DNA of 64,000 nucleotides from Acinetobacter oleivorans DR1 (GCF_000196795.1 NC_014259.1:2356001-2420000), one strand, 5' to 3'; positions 34,970 to 44,245 are shown, numbered from the stretch's first letter. The notes: generated by a model not told the origin, from the letters alone. Made by a program: numbers and translations.

Positions 34970-34997
34970 CAAATTGTGGGAAATAGATCACAATTTG
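34970..34997. repeat. Second stem-loop after the fimbrial operon
   Basis: CAAATTGTG (34970-34978) and CACAATTTG (34989-34997), nine perfect pairs with 10-bp spacing, 26 bp after the first hairpin. Function unknown; could be an operator or mRNA end structure. Confidence 0.45.
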
Positions 34998-35364
34998 CAT
35001 GACTATAATTTCAAAAAATAGCTTAAAGATCAAGTCTTTTTTTTAACAAAGATTCTAATAGCCAACATAACATATTGTTTTAAATAAATTAAAAAAATAA
35101 ATTTAATTCATGAGCACTATTTTATAGTGTTTCTAAAGAATTATCATTCTATTAATTAATAAAAACTTAATTTTAAGAAAAATTAAAATTCACTCACCAA
35201 GCCAAATAAAACAAAAATCCTTTTATTTTCATAATTTTATATCAAAAACTATAAAAATTAAAATTTTACTGAATTACATAATTTATAATAAAAAAAACAT
35301 AAAAAAATTTAGAATTCCCCTTCAATTGCAAATAATATCTTTAGACTTTTTATCAGAACGTAAC

Positions 35365-35544
35365 ATGCTCATTTTTTGGAAAATATTATGTATCTTATTA
35401 CTAAGTCTAGGCGCTACAAGTATAGGTTTTGCGATTAGTAACATCGATTTTTTTCTTTTTTTTATAGGTTTCCTTTTATTAATCTGCTTTATCTTAGCTT
35501 TAAAGCAAGCACGTGAAGATGCTGGTTTCTTTCCCGATAATTAA
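35365..35544 (+). CDS. Small membrane protein of unknown function
   Basis: A 59-residue, very hydrophobic protein with two predicted membrane helices (residues about 4-22 and 26-46) and a charged tail (KQAREDAGFFPDN). A TTG 13 codons upstream could extend it, but the ATG at 35365 gives a natural membrane N-terminus. No ribosome site stands out. Unknown family; the clean two-helix hairpin design supports a real gene. Confidence 0.5.
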   Translation: MLIFWKILCILLLSLGATSIGFAISNIDFFLFFIGFLLLICFILALKQAREDAGFFPDN

Positions 35545-35632
35545 AATACTATGAATTTCTAGGATATAGCATCAATAGTAAAATCATGATTGAATGCACC
35601 ATAGAGCCTATAGGGATGGTTGTAATCAAAAT

Positions 35633-36631
35633 ATGTCAAAAAGTTCTTCAGATGCTGGAATTTTTTTGTGGATGACTTATCAGACTATGCAAAAGATGGG
35701 CTTAGATGCAGCATCTATTTTTGCAAGTGTAAATTTACCCAATCAGCCTCCCGATAAAAATATTCGTAGAGATAATTCGACTCAACAAAGGTTTTGGACA
35801 GCGGCTGAAGAAATAAGTGAAGACCCTGATATTGGCTTGCATGTAGGTAGTCAAATGCCACCATTCAGGGGATTAGTAATTGAATATCTATTTTTGAGTA
35901 GCTCAACTTTTGGAGAAGGTTTACAGCGGGCTCTAAGATATCAAGCCATACTTACAGATGTATTTGACCTAAAATTAACAATTAAGGAAGATCAAGCAAT
36001 ACTGTCTGGTTTTAAGCACCCCGTAAGACATTATCTTGAATGTGCCATAGGTATTTTTCTTAATTTTTTTAAATATATTACAAATAAAGAGTTCAGACCT
36101 ACTCAAATTATCTTGCCCCATCAAGAAGGTGCATCAGCAGAAATATATGAGGAAATATGGAATTGCTCCGTGATTTTAGGGCAAATGGAAGGTTCTATTA
36201 TTTTTCCTAGCGTACTTTTAAATAAAGCTTCACCAGCTGCTGAACCAGAATTATTAAGAATTCATGAAACGCTTGCAGAACAACAGTTACTGACTTTAGA
36301 AAAGCATCAACTCGTTTATGCTATTGAGCGTTTTCTTAGCAATGGATTACTGGAATCTGGGCATTTTGATCAAAAATTTATTGCTGAACAATTAAATCGT
36401 AACCCTCGTACCCTTCGAGCAGATTTACAGGCAATTAATATAAATTATGAGAAAATTTTAAATCAGCATCGGGAAAAACTAGCCAGACGTTTACTTGCTC
36501 ACACACAAGAAACCATTGATCAAATAGTTTATCTAACTGGTTTTTCTGAACCCTCTGCTTTTACGCGAGCTTTTAAACGTTGGACTGGTGAGACTCCTAG
36601 TGCTTATCGTCAGCGTAAACAAAATAGTTAA
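35633..36631 (+). CDS. AraC-family transcriptional regulator
   Basis: A 332-residue regulator with an N-terminal AraC-binding-like domain (residues about 20-190) and a C-terminal pair of helix-turn-helix units ending FSEPSAFTRAFKRWTGETPSAYR, the AraC signature. It differs from the regulator at 2968-3993 in sequence but shares its architecture. An ATG at 35594 in frame gives a 13-residue extension of unlikely composition; the ATG at 35633 preceded by GGATGG is preferred, though the spacing is long. It lies 99 bp upstream of a His-rich membrane hydroxylase-like gene and may control it. Confidence 0.88.
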   Translation: MSKSSSDAGIFLWMTYQTMQKMGLDAASIFASVNLPNQPPDKNIRRDNSTQQRFWTAAEEISEDPDIGLHVGSQMPPFRGLVIEYLFLSSSTFGEGLQRALRYQAILTDVFDLKLTIKEDQAILSGFKHPVRHYLECAIGIFLNFFKYITNKEFRPTQIILPHQEGASAEIYEEIWNCSVILGQMEGSIIFPSVLLNKASPAAEPELLRIHETLAEQQLLTLEKHQLVYAIERFLSNGLLESGHFDQKFIAEQLNRNPRTLRADLQAININYEKILNQHREKLARRLLAHTQETIDQIVYLTGFSEPSAFTRAFKRWTGETPSAYRQRKQNS

Positions 36632-36730
36632 ATTGATTCTAATGACACTTATCTAGCTGCCTGTTAAGTCAAAGGGATAAAACATTCTTCTTTTACAATC
36701 ATTTTAAATTGTAATTAAGAAGTTCCCAAT

Positions 36731-37357
36731 ATGCTTGGTTTTCCTGTAGGTGTTTTTGTTGCTAATGGTCTTGAATGGTACTTTCATAAAGTCTGGTTAC
36801 ACGAATATCCAAGTCAGTATCGTAATAGCCCATTTTTCACTCACATCGCTCATCATAAGCGCGCTCGCTTAAATGGTTTTCAAGATGAAGGTTATGCTGA
36901 ATCGATGTTCAAAAATGCTGAAATTTATAATGAAAAAACAGCATTAATTGGATTAGCTGGAGCTGCTACAATTTTTTTGCCTGTCGCTCCATTTTTTACA
37001 GCTGGGCTCTATTATGGTTTATGGAATTATTGGCGTGTACATTCAAAAGCACATTTAGATTCAGAATATGCAAACAAACGTATTCCTTGGCACTATGATC
37101 ATCACATGACAAGTAATCAAAATGCTAATTGGTGCGTTACTAAACCTTGGTTTGACTATATTATGGGAACTAGAGTCACTACCGAAGTGTCTCAAACCGA
37201 GACCAATCCACTTGGTATTAAATTACCAAAGTTTTTAGAAAAACCAATTAATTTTACTGCTAGACGTATACTTACCAAATCCTATGCCAAAATTGATTCA
37301 AATTCTGTTCAGGATCAATCTAATTTACGCAACGGAATAGAAGTCAGTTTAACCTAA
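36731..37357 (+). CDS. Fatty-acid-hydroxylase/sterol-desaturase-like membrane protein
   Basis: A 208-residue membrane protein. It carries the spaced histidines of the membrane diiron superfamily: EWYFHKVWLHEYP (about 15-27), HIAHHKRARL, WRVHSKAH and PWHYDHHM, with hydrophobic segments between. Such proteins hydroxylate or desaturate lipids in the inner membrane using two irons. The substrate is unknown and the protein is shorter than many members. It is preceded by an AraC regulator on the same strand and ends at a terminator. Confidence 0.78.
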   Translation: MLGFPVGVFVANGLEWYFHKVWLHEYPSQYRNSPFFTHIAHHKRARLNGFQDEGYAESMFKNAEIYNEKTALIGLAGAATIFLPVAPFFTAGLYYGLWNYWRVHSKAHLDSEYANKRIPWHYDHHMTSNQNANWCVTKPWFDYIMGTRVTTEVSQTETNPLGIKLPKFLEKPINFTARRILTKSYAKIDSNSVQDQSNLRNGIEVSLT

Positions 37358-37369
37358 ATATATCAAAAT

Positions 37370-37399
37370 AAAAAAGCTGCGGACTCCAGCAGCTTTTTA
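37370..37399. terminator. Bidirectional terminator
   Basis: AAAAAAGCTGC and GCAGCTTTTT arms around an eight-base loop, between the hydroxylase-like gene and the convergent LysR gene. Confidence 0.9.
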
Positions 37400-37420
37400 T
37401 ATAAATCGATAGTTAACAGC

Positions 37421-38272
37421 TTAAACTTTAAAAGGTTCGAAGCAGCTCACAAGAAAATCCATTACTACTCTTATTGCTGGACTATGCCGTAAATCTTCAT
37501 GTGTAACTAACCAAATTTCAGCACTCATCGGATGGTCATCTTGTAATCTAACTAAATTACTAAGAGCGCCTAAAAAATCCGGTAAGACCGCTAATCCCAC
37601 TTCTCCACATGCAGCTCTCCACTGTAACTCGGGATGGTTGGTCACAATTATGGGTTCTTTATAATTTAATCTTTCTTTTAGTTTTTGCTGTTTTTGACCA
37701 TGTACTCCCCCTACTTCCACACTAATCCATTCATAATTTTCAGGAGCCGTTGAAGCCAAATAATTTGGACCCGCATATATTCCAAAAGGAATTTCACCTA
37801 CTTTACGAGCTACTAAATTTTCATCTTTAGGACGGCCAAATCTTACCGCGATATCAGCCTCACTATGCTGTAATGAAACATAATGAACATCACCGAGCAC
37901 ACGCAATTTTAATTGAGGATAATGACGATAAAATCTGCCCAAATGAGGCATGATGAGATGTGCCGCAGTTAAAGGAGGCATACTAATAGAAACACTTCCC
38001 ATCACTTCTTGCTGACCAGCCTGAGTTAAACGTTCAATAGAAAAAGTTTCTTCCATCATACGAGCAACCATTTGCGCAAGACGTTCACCATCAGGAGTTA
38101 GGATGTAAGTACGTGGTCTACGATCAACTAATTTAAGTTTTAAGTTCTGTTCTAGCTGGGCAATTCTTCTAGATACAGTTGCATGATCTACTCCCAATTT
38201 TCGGGCAGCCGCTGACAGTGACTTTTCTTCTGTAAAAACTGAAAAGTAATGTAAATTTTCCCAATCAATCAT
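37421..38272 (-). CDS. LysR-family transcriptional regulator
   Basis: A 283-residue LysR regulator: winged helix at about 1-60 (SLSAAARKLGVDHATVSRRIAQLE) and a periplasmic-binding-protein-like effector domain. It is divergent from a DMT-family exporter gene, the usual LysR arrangement, with 94 bp between starts, and probably controls it. A GTG at 38287 is in frame; the ATG at 38272 gives the standard LysR N-terminus (MIDWENLHYF). Confidence 0.9.
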   Translation of the reverse strand: MIDWENLHYFSVFTEEKSLSAAARKLGVDHATVSRRIAQLEQNLKLKLVDRRPRTYILTPDGERLAQMVARMMEETFSIERLTQAGQQEVMGSVSISMPPLTAAHLIMPHLGRFYRHYPQLKLRVLGDVHYVSLQHSEADIAVRFGRPKDENLVARKVGEIPFGIYAGPNYLASTAPENYEWISVEVGGVHGQKQQKLKERLNYKEPIIVTNHPELQWRAACGEVGLAVLPDFLGALSNLVRLQDDHPMSAEIWLVTHEDLRHSPAIRVVMDFLVSCFEPFKV

Positions 38273-38366
38273 TGTGCAAATTTTCACATTAGAAGTGTAT
38301 TAATATGGAATTGTACACCTTTATGTAATTGCCCAGAATAAAACCTTTCTTGATGGGAGCCTGTCC

Positions 38367-39296
38367 ATGAACAGAACGGTGGCTTATGCCTATGCTGGTG
38401 TTGCCTTAACAATGTTTTTTTGGGGATCAGCATTTAATGCAATGTCTTATATCATTCAACATATGCCCCCGCTATCTGCTGCATCTGAACGGTTTTCAAT
38501 TGCAAGCCTAGGCTTACTTCTAATCTTTTCAATAACAGGCCAACTAAGATGGGCAGCCTTAAGCCAGAATTTAGTTATCTACCTTGTGATTGGGGTAATT
38601 GGAATTGCAGGCTTCAACATAGGCTGTTTTTATGGCTTAAAAACGACATCTGCCGTAAACGGTGCTTTAATTATGGCAACGACACCGTTAATGACTCTAT
38701 TAATGACAATCATGCTAGATGGTGAAAAACTTACCACTAGTAAATTTTTAGGCGTTTTATTCGGTTTAAGTGGCGTTTTACTTGTGATTAGTCAGGGCCA
38801 TATAACAACTTTACTTCACCTCAAAATAGACATTGGAGATCTATTTATATTATTGGGTGCATTTGGATTTTGTTTCGCAAATGTACTGTCTCGTCATTAT
38901 GTAAAAAATGCTACTCCGCTAGAAACAACGACTTTTTCTATGATGTTTGGAGCAATAACACTTGGTTTGTTGAGTATGATATTTGAAAATCCTTTTTCAG
39001 CCATTGCATCTGCACCGGTAAATGCACATTTAGCTATGGGATATGTTGTTATCTGCTCTACCATGATTGCTTATTTATTCTGGTTTAATGGTATACAAAA
39101 GTTAGGTGCTGGACGCGCTTCGGTATTTTTTAACTTTGTGCCAGTGTTCAGTATGATAATTGCTCTACTTGCTGGACAAACCCTTAATATCTGGCAGTTG
39201 ATAGGAACAGCTTTGGTGATGCTTGGTGTAATGAGTAGCGGAGGTTTTTTAAAAATTAAAAGTACTCCACTTATGGCAAAACATTGTACAAAATAA
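38367..39296 (+). CDS. EamA/DMT-family transporter
   Basis: A 309-residue inner-membrane protein with about ten hydrophobic segments in two EamA repeats (roughly 10-145 and 160-300); the first repeat begins MFFWGSAFNAMSYII, the second GDLFILLGAFGFCFANVLSRHY. DMT carriers export amino acids, metabolites or drugs; the substrate is unknown. The ribosome site GGGAG precedes the ATG. Its regulator is probably the divergent LysR gene. Confidence 0.9.
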   Translation: MNRTVAYAYAGVALTMFFWGSAFNAMSYIIQHMPPLSAASERFSIASLGLLLIFSITGQLRWAALSQNLVIYLVIGVIGIAGFNIGCFYGLKTTSAVNGALIMATTPLMTLLMTIMLDGEKLTTSKFLGVLFGLSGVLLVISQGHITTLLHLKIDIGDLFILLGAFGFCFANVLSRHYVKNATPLETTTFSMMFGAITLGLLSMIFENPFSAIASAPVNAHLAMGYVVICSTMIAYLFWFNGIQKLGAGRASVFFNFVPVFSMIIALLAGQTLNIWQLIGTALVMLGVMSSGGFLKIKSTPLMAKHCTK

Positions 39297-39538
39297 GAAA
39301 TATGCTGCTACATTAAAATCTACTATTAATATGTAGCAGTATTTTCAAATATAAAATACAAAATCACCTCTCGCTAATTTCTTTAAGTTCCTATATTTCG
39401 AAAATATTTTTTACATTTTTGAAGTTTTATACAAAAGCTCATCTTAATTATTCCGTTGTAACAAATACTGTATGTTTCTTTAAAACTTAATAAAAGATTG
39501 CCATATATAGTTTTAAAACAACCAAAGGAGATATTAAA

Positions 39539-40003
39539 ATGAAGCTGGATTTTACAACTATTGAAAAGCAAGCCAAATTGCTACAAGAAGAGCAAGAAAA
39601 GATCGAGCAACGAGATCATGAATTTCAACTTGCTTTAGATAAACACCGGGAATCCCTGAAGAGTTTATTTAAAGATCTTTTCTCTGACCGAGAAGTTAAG
39701 ACAGAAAATGGAGGCCACTTTTGTGTAAATTTTGGTGATTTCAAAATTTCTTTGTTGATTGAAACTGCTAAATTTGAAAATGGTGTTCCTGTAAAATTAA
39801 ATTCGGTAAATCCTGTTATTATTAAATGCAAGAAAGATAAGCCCATTGCAAAAGCCCAGTTTACTGATGCAACACAATATCTAGATAACTATTTAGAAAC
39901 TCCAAATTATCAATATTATTTTAAGCAAGAAGATAAAACCCAACTTGTGCAATTTTCTGAACTTCCTACTTATTTCCAAATCGTTTTAGATGCAAACGCA
40001 TAA
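39539..40003 (+). CDS. Hypothetical protein with N-terminal coiled coil
   Basis: A 154-residue cytoplasmic protein. Residues about 5-45 are charged and helical (KQAKLLQEEQEKIEQRDHEFQLAL), consistent with a coiled coil, followed by a mixed alpha/beta part (GGHFCVNFGDFKISLLIETAKFENG). A strong ribosome site AAAGGAGAT precedes the ATG, and a clear terminator follows, so this is a well-expressed single gene. Family not recognised. Confidence 0.7.
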   Translation: MKLDFTTIEKQAKLLQEEQEKIEQRDHEFQLALDKHRESLKSLFKDLFSDREVKTENGGHFCVNFGDFKISLLIETAKFENGVPVKLNSVNPVIIKCKKDKPIAKAQFTDATQYLDNYLETPNYQYYFKQEDKTQLVQFSELPTYFQIVLDANA

Positions 40004-40007
40004 AGTT

Positions 40008-40034
40008 GAGCCCTCTGTAGAGGGCTTTTTTATA
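40008..40034 (+). terminator. Terminator after the coiled-coil gene
   Basis: GAGCCCTCT-GT-AGAGGGCTTTTTT: eight-pair hairpin with T run. Confidence 0.9.
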
Positions 40035-40163
40035 TATTATTTTTCAATTATTTAACTTTTTAAACAATAAAATTAATCAAATATATTTTCTATTTATCTA
40101 TGAATTATTTAAGCCACTTTTAGCTTTTACAGCCTCAAAAACTGTTTGATTATTTTTCAAATT

Positions 40164-40200
40164 ACTTGTATATACATGTTTATATTTGTTTGTACAAATA
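40164..40200. promoter_or_regulatory. Two palindromes upstream of the NCS1 permease
   Basis: ACTTGTATATACATGT (40164-40179) contains the perfect 10-bp palindrome TGTATATACA; TTTGTACAAA (40189-40198) is a second perfect palindrome, embedded in TATTTGT-N4-ACAAATA (40183-40200). Their centres are 22 bp apart, about two helical turns. The TGTA/TACA form resembles operators of GntR/HutC-type regulators. Role inferred. Confidence 0.4.
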
Positions 40201-40248
40201 TTGAATTAATAAAAATAGAGTGGACTCTTAAAGGACAAGGAGAGTGAA

Positions 40249-41664
40249 ATGGACTCATCGGCTGAGAAAGCAAATAGTAGTTTTATTGAAAACCGAAGTA
40301 TTGACTTTATTCCAGAAAATGAAAGACATGGCGGAGTATTTGCTCAATTCACCCTCTGGTTTGGTGCTAATTTACAAATCACAGCCATTGTGACGGGTGC
40401 GCTAGCAGTTGTATTAGGCGGGGATGTTTTTTGGTCTATTATTGGTTTATTCGTGGGTCAATGTTTTGGTGCTGCCGTTATGGCACTACATGCTGCCCAA
40501 GGTCCTAAACTTGGCCTTCCTCAAATGATTTCAAGCCGTGTGCAATTTGGGGTATATGGTGCTTGTATTCCAATCATACTTGTTTGCCTCATGTATATTG
40601 GCTTTACCGCAACTGGAGAGGTATTAGCTGGTAAAGCAATTGCACATCTAGCACATGTCAGCAATACAACTGGTATCTTAATTTACGCATGTTTAATCAT
40701 TATATTTGCAACGATTGGATATCGTTTAATTCATTTGGTAGGCAAAATAGCAAGTATTATTGGTTTAATCGCTTTTGTGATTATCTTGACTCAAATTTTA
40801 GCACTTTCTGATTTATCAGAACTCTTAGCAGTACGTCATTTCAGTTGGTCTTCATTTTTATTAGCAGTTTCACTTTCTGCTTCTTGGCAAATTTCTTTTG
40901 GGCCTTATGTTGCAGACTACTCCCGTTATCTTCCAACTAAAACGTCTTCATCTCGTGTATTTTGGGCCGTTGGTTTAGGTTCTCTCTTGGGTTCACAAAT
41001 TTCCATGAGCCTAGGTGTTTTGATTGCTCAAGTCGCAAACGGCAATTTTGTCGGAAATGAAGTTCAATATGTTGTGGGTATGAACCCAATTGCCCTCGTC
41101 GTGACCTTTTTATATTTTAGTATCGCTTTTGGCAAAGTTACTCTGACAACCTTAAATGCTTACGGTAGTTTTATGTGCATTGCTACGGTTTGGAATAGTT
41201 TCAAATCGACAAATCAAATCTCAAAAATAACAAGATTACTCATTGTCCTTGCTATGGTTGTGATTTCGACTTTTATTGCAATTATAGGTGAACATACTTT
41301 TTTAAGTGCTTTTAAAGCATTTATTTTGTTTTTACTTACCTTCTTTATTCCATGGAGTGCTATTAATCTGGTTGATTACTACTTTATCTCTAAAGAAGAA
41401 TGTGATGTAGATGCGCTCTATGATCCAAATGGCAAGTATGGCCGTTGGAATCGAATTGGTATCACCTGCTACTTTCTCGGTATTTTGATCCAACTACCCT
41501 TTATTGATAGTAAATTCTACACGGGTCAAATTGCTGCAATGTTAGGAGGGATCGACTTATCATGGCTGGTAGGACTGATTTCTACAGCAGTGATTTATTA
41601 TATTTTCGCCAAGAAAGCTCAACTTAAGTTTTCAAAGCAGTTAGTCATTGATCAAATCAAATAA
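40249..41664 (+). CDS. NCS1-family purine/cytosine permease-like symporter
   Basis: A 471-residue membrane protein with about 12 hydrophobic segments and NCS1 landmarks: FTLWFGANLQITAIVTGAL near the N-terminus, LPQMISSRVQFG, the conserved SWQISFGPYVADYSRYLP, and a C-terminal INLVDYYFISKEE. It imports nucleobases or related compounds with cations; whether cytosine, allantoin or another compound is not decided. AAGGAGAGTGAA precedes the ATG. It is not in an operon with catabolic genes. Confidence 0.92.
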   Translation: MDSSAEKANSSFIENRSIDFIPENERHGGVFAQFTLWFGANLQITAIVTGALAVVLGGDVFWSIIGLFVGQCFGAAVMALHAAQGPKLGLPQMISSRVQFGVYGACIPIILVCLMYIGFTATGEVLAGKAIAHLAHVSNTTGILIYACLIIIFATIGYRLIHLVGKIASIIGLIAFVIILTQILALSDLSELLAVRHFSWSSFLLAVSLSASWQISFGPYVADYSRYLPTKTSSSRVFWAVGLGSLLGSQISMSLGVLIAQVANGNFVGNEVQYVVGMNPIALVVTFLYFSIAFGKVTLTTLNAYGSFMCIATVWNSFKSTNQISKITRLLIVLAMVVISTFIAIIGEHTFLSAFKAFILFLLTFFIPWSAINLVDYYFISKEECDVDALYDPNGKYGRWNRIGITCYFLGILIQLPFIDSKFYTGQIAAMLGGIDLSWLVGLISTAVIYYIFAKKAQLKFSKQLVIDQIK

Positions 41665-41675
41665 TTAAACTAGAG

Positions 41676-41710
41676 ATAAGCTATCAAAGTCACACACCTT
41701 GATAGCTTAT
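41676..41710. terminator. Stem-loop between the NCS1 permease and PACE genes
   Basis: ATAAGCTATCAA (41676-41687) and TTGATAGCTTAT (41699-41710): 12 perfect pairs with an 11-nt loop, between convergent genes. T runs are weak on both sides. Confidence 0.65.
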
Positions 41711-41726
41711 TAAGATGATTTAGCGA

Positions 41727-42164
41727 CTATTCTTGCAGTGCTTTAGCTTGTGCCGAAATAGGCAATCCAAATAACTTATCAAAGCTCCAATTAAATATAA
41801 AAGTATAGATAGGAATAATGATAATAAAAGCCACATCTAACCAAAAAGCAGCAATCAGAGAAATATCCATCCACCATGCAATAAGAGGAATCAAAAATAG
41901 GACTAAGGTAAGCTGGAAACCAATAGCATGTCCAACTCTACGCTTAACTGTACGAACATTACTGCTTTGTCTAGCCTCCCACTTCTCATATAAAATATTG
42001 TAGATAAAATTCCAAGTTACAGCGATGGTCGTAATCATGACAGAGAGTGGTCCTGTATGTTCAACACTATCACCTGCCAAAATCGCTAAACCTACTGATG
42101 AAATAATCATTCCGATGACTTCATAAGCAGAAACATAGACAATTCGACGTTTTACACCTTGCAT
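41727..42164 (-). CDS. PACE-family efflux protein (AceI-like)
   Basis: A 145-residue protein with four membrane helices in two repeats. Landmarks: KRRIVYVSAYEVIG at the N-terminus with a glutamate at residue 15, the position of the essential Glu15 of AceI, WNFIYNILYEKWEA at the end of helix 2, RVGHAIGFQLTLVLFLIPLIAWW, and the terminal FNWSFDKLFG. PACE proteins export biocides and polyamines by proton exchange in the inner membrane. The ATG at 42164 is chosen because it sets this numbering; a TTG three codons up is in frame. It diverges from a LysR gene, typical of aceI loci. Confidence 0.88.
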   Translation of the reverse strand: MQGVKRRIVYVSAYEVIGMIISSVGLAILAGDSVEHTGPLSVMITTIAVTWNFIYNILYEKWEARQSSNVRTVKRRVGHAIGFQLTLVLFLIPLIAWWMDISLIAAFWLDVAFIIIIPIYTFIFNWSFDKLFGLPISAQAKALQE

Positions 42165-42253
42165 AATAGGCAAACTCTAACTAATTCTTTATATTTTAAT
42201 TTCAGTCAAAATCATATATAAAGTTAATAGCTTTCAGTTCTACTGATATCAAA

Positions 42254-43138
42254 ATGAATTTTAACAGCGAAAATATTGAACTCTTTATTACTGTACTAGA
42301 TACAGGATCTTTCTCTGCTGCTGCCCGCAAACTAAATCGAGTACCCTCAGCAGTCAGTATGGCAGTTGCTAATCTAGAAGCAGAATTGGGTTACACCTTA
42401 TTTGAACGTACTCCACGCAAGGTCATTCCTACACCTACCGCATTAGCTTTGGAACCTCAAGCACGAATTATTTCTGAACAACTTAGACTATTTAGTACCC
42501 ATGCCCATGAACTTTCTTTAGGACTAGAGAGTAAGTTACGTATTGGTGTGGTCTCAGATGTAAATACAAAACTATTATTTTCTTCAATAAAGAAGTTAGC
42601 TGATAAATTCCCCTTACTAAATATAGAGGTTATTACTGCACCTCAAGATGACATCCTTAATCTACTTTATAGGGAAGAAATTAGTCTTTGCTTAGCTGGT
42701 TCAGACCTCAATATAAAAATGCGTGAGAATCTGCAATTAGTAATGACTGAAACAGTCGTTGCTACTATCTCGTCTAGTCATACTCTTCTACAAGAAAAAA
42801 CAAAGCATTTTTCTATTGAAGAGTTAATCAATATTAGACAAATTGTAGTGGCGAGTAGCGACCATGAAATGACAGATTCCCGATCAATTATTGGTGCTAT
42901 GTATTGGAAAACGAATAGTCTACAAACAGCAATTAATATGGTTGAAGCAGGACTCGGTTGGGGAAATTTCCCGTTATCATTAGTACAAGAAAAAATTTCA
43001 CAAGGTCATTTAGTTCTTTTAGATTTTAAAAATACTAAAAATCATTTACCTCTATCCATTTACTTAATTTGGCTTCAAGACCGTCCCTTATCTAAAGCGG
43101 CTCGAGAACTCATTCAGATTATTCAAGAAAACTTATAA
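42254..43138 (+). CDS. LysR-family regulator beside the PACE gene
   Basis: A 294-residue LysR protein with a winged helix at about 3-62 (SFSAAARKLNRVPSAVSMAVANLE) and a substrate-binding effector domain. It is transcribed away from the PACE gene with 89 bp between starts; AceR, the LysR activator of aceI, has the same arrangement, so it probably senses the exporter's substrate and activates it. That role is inference from position. Confidence 0.9.
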   Translation: MNFNSENIELFITVLDTGSFSAAARKLNRVPSAVSMAVANLEAELGYTLFERTPRKVIPTPTALALEPQARIISEQLRLFSTHAHELSLGLESKLRIGVVSDVNTKLLFSSIKKLADKFPLLNIEVITAPQDDILNLLYREEISLCLAGSDLNIKMRENLQLVMTETVVATISSSHTLLQEKTKHFSIEELINIRQIVVASSDHEMTDSRSIIGAMYWKTNSLQTAINMVEAGLGWGNFPLSLVQEKISQGHLVLLDFKNTKNHLPLSIYLIWLQDRPLSKAARELIQIIQENL

Positions 43139-43258
43139 TTTCTTATACTGTAGCTCTCTGAGCACACATGATCTTTTTATAGTTTTATTTCTAATTATAT
43201 ACTTACTTTTAAAATTCAGATTATTGCTCTTTCCTATTTTCTCTATATTACAAAAAGC

Positions 43259-43288
43259 AAGAAGCCTACTTTAAAAAGCAGGCTTCTT
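43259..43288 (-). terminator. Strong stem-loop with T run on the minus strand
   Basis: AAGAAGCCT (43259-43267) and AGGCTTCTT (43280-43288) are perfect complements, extended inward by CTTT/AAAG. Read on the minus strand it is followed by a T-rich stretch; on the plus strand it is not. It is a terminator-like structure with no gene obviously ending there. Confidence 0.55.
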
Positions 43289-44245
43289 ACTGTATTTCAG
43301 GACTAAGCAATAGTTTTTTATTTTGGGAAAATACATTTGTACTTTATTAAAACCTAGCATTTTAGTCAAGAATAAATTCAATAAAATACAATCATTTGTA
43401 TCGAGCGTGAAAGTAGTCACACTTTAAGTTTTGTATAGAAAACACATGAGAAAAAGAAAGAAATTTCAATTAAAAAAATTTCCAATTCTCCCACTAAAAA
43501 GTTCTAATTTTTTAAAAATCAGATAAAGGTCTTAATTTTAAGGAAGCTCACTTTACTCCCTTATTTTTGTATTTCCTCGTTAAAACTTATGGATTTTTCC
43601 CTATGCGCTAAACAAAATTAATTTCATAAATATTATCTTTGTATTACTAGTTTTTTAAAAATTAATTAGAATTTTGGATTCACCTTACTCAAAAAAATAA
43701 TCACTTTCACTAGATTTATTACAGTAACTATTAGACTGCAAAGAATAACCTCTCATTAAAATGATATAGAATTGACTATGATAAGAGTACATCATTCTAT
43801 AAATAGGATTTTATAAAGTTATACGTTTTCTAAATATTTAGCGTAGATAAATATTTCTTAAATTAAGTTTATTTAGAATATTCTATAGTCGTTATTGAAC
43901 AAATATTTATAAATTCTGTGTAAGACATAAATGTATAAATTATGTTTGTAAACTTTTTTGAAAAACCAATTTTGGTCACATTTCAAGCAATATTCAATCA
44001 ACCTGAAATTTGATTACTCTTCAAACAAAAGATGTTTTTAAAAGAATTAACTATTCGAACTGATAATTAACTAAAACCCAATCACTATAAACTTCTGACT
44101 GACATAAGTTCTAATTGATCGATAAATAACTAAGTTCACTTTACTCATGAGCTACTCATACGCTAGAATCACTCTCGCTCGTAATATTTAACCAAAATAA
44201 CACAATATTTTTTAGGTCTAGTATGTGCCTAGTTTAGAAAATGAC

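Larger units (their letters stand above)
34811..35364. other. 554-bp AT-rich region after the fimbrial operon
   Basis: No gene seen apart from the following small one. It contains two strong hairpins (34912-34944, 34970-34997) and long A/T tracts. Confidence 0.5.

Noticed and set aside
43446..43526. 26-codon Lys/Arg-rich frame in the gene desert
   Set aside because: Short, no ribosome site, and lysine-richness is expected from A-rich DNA.
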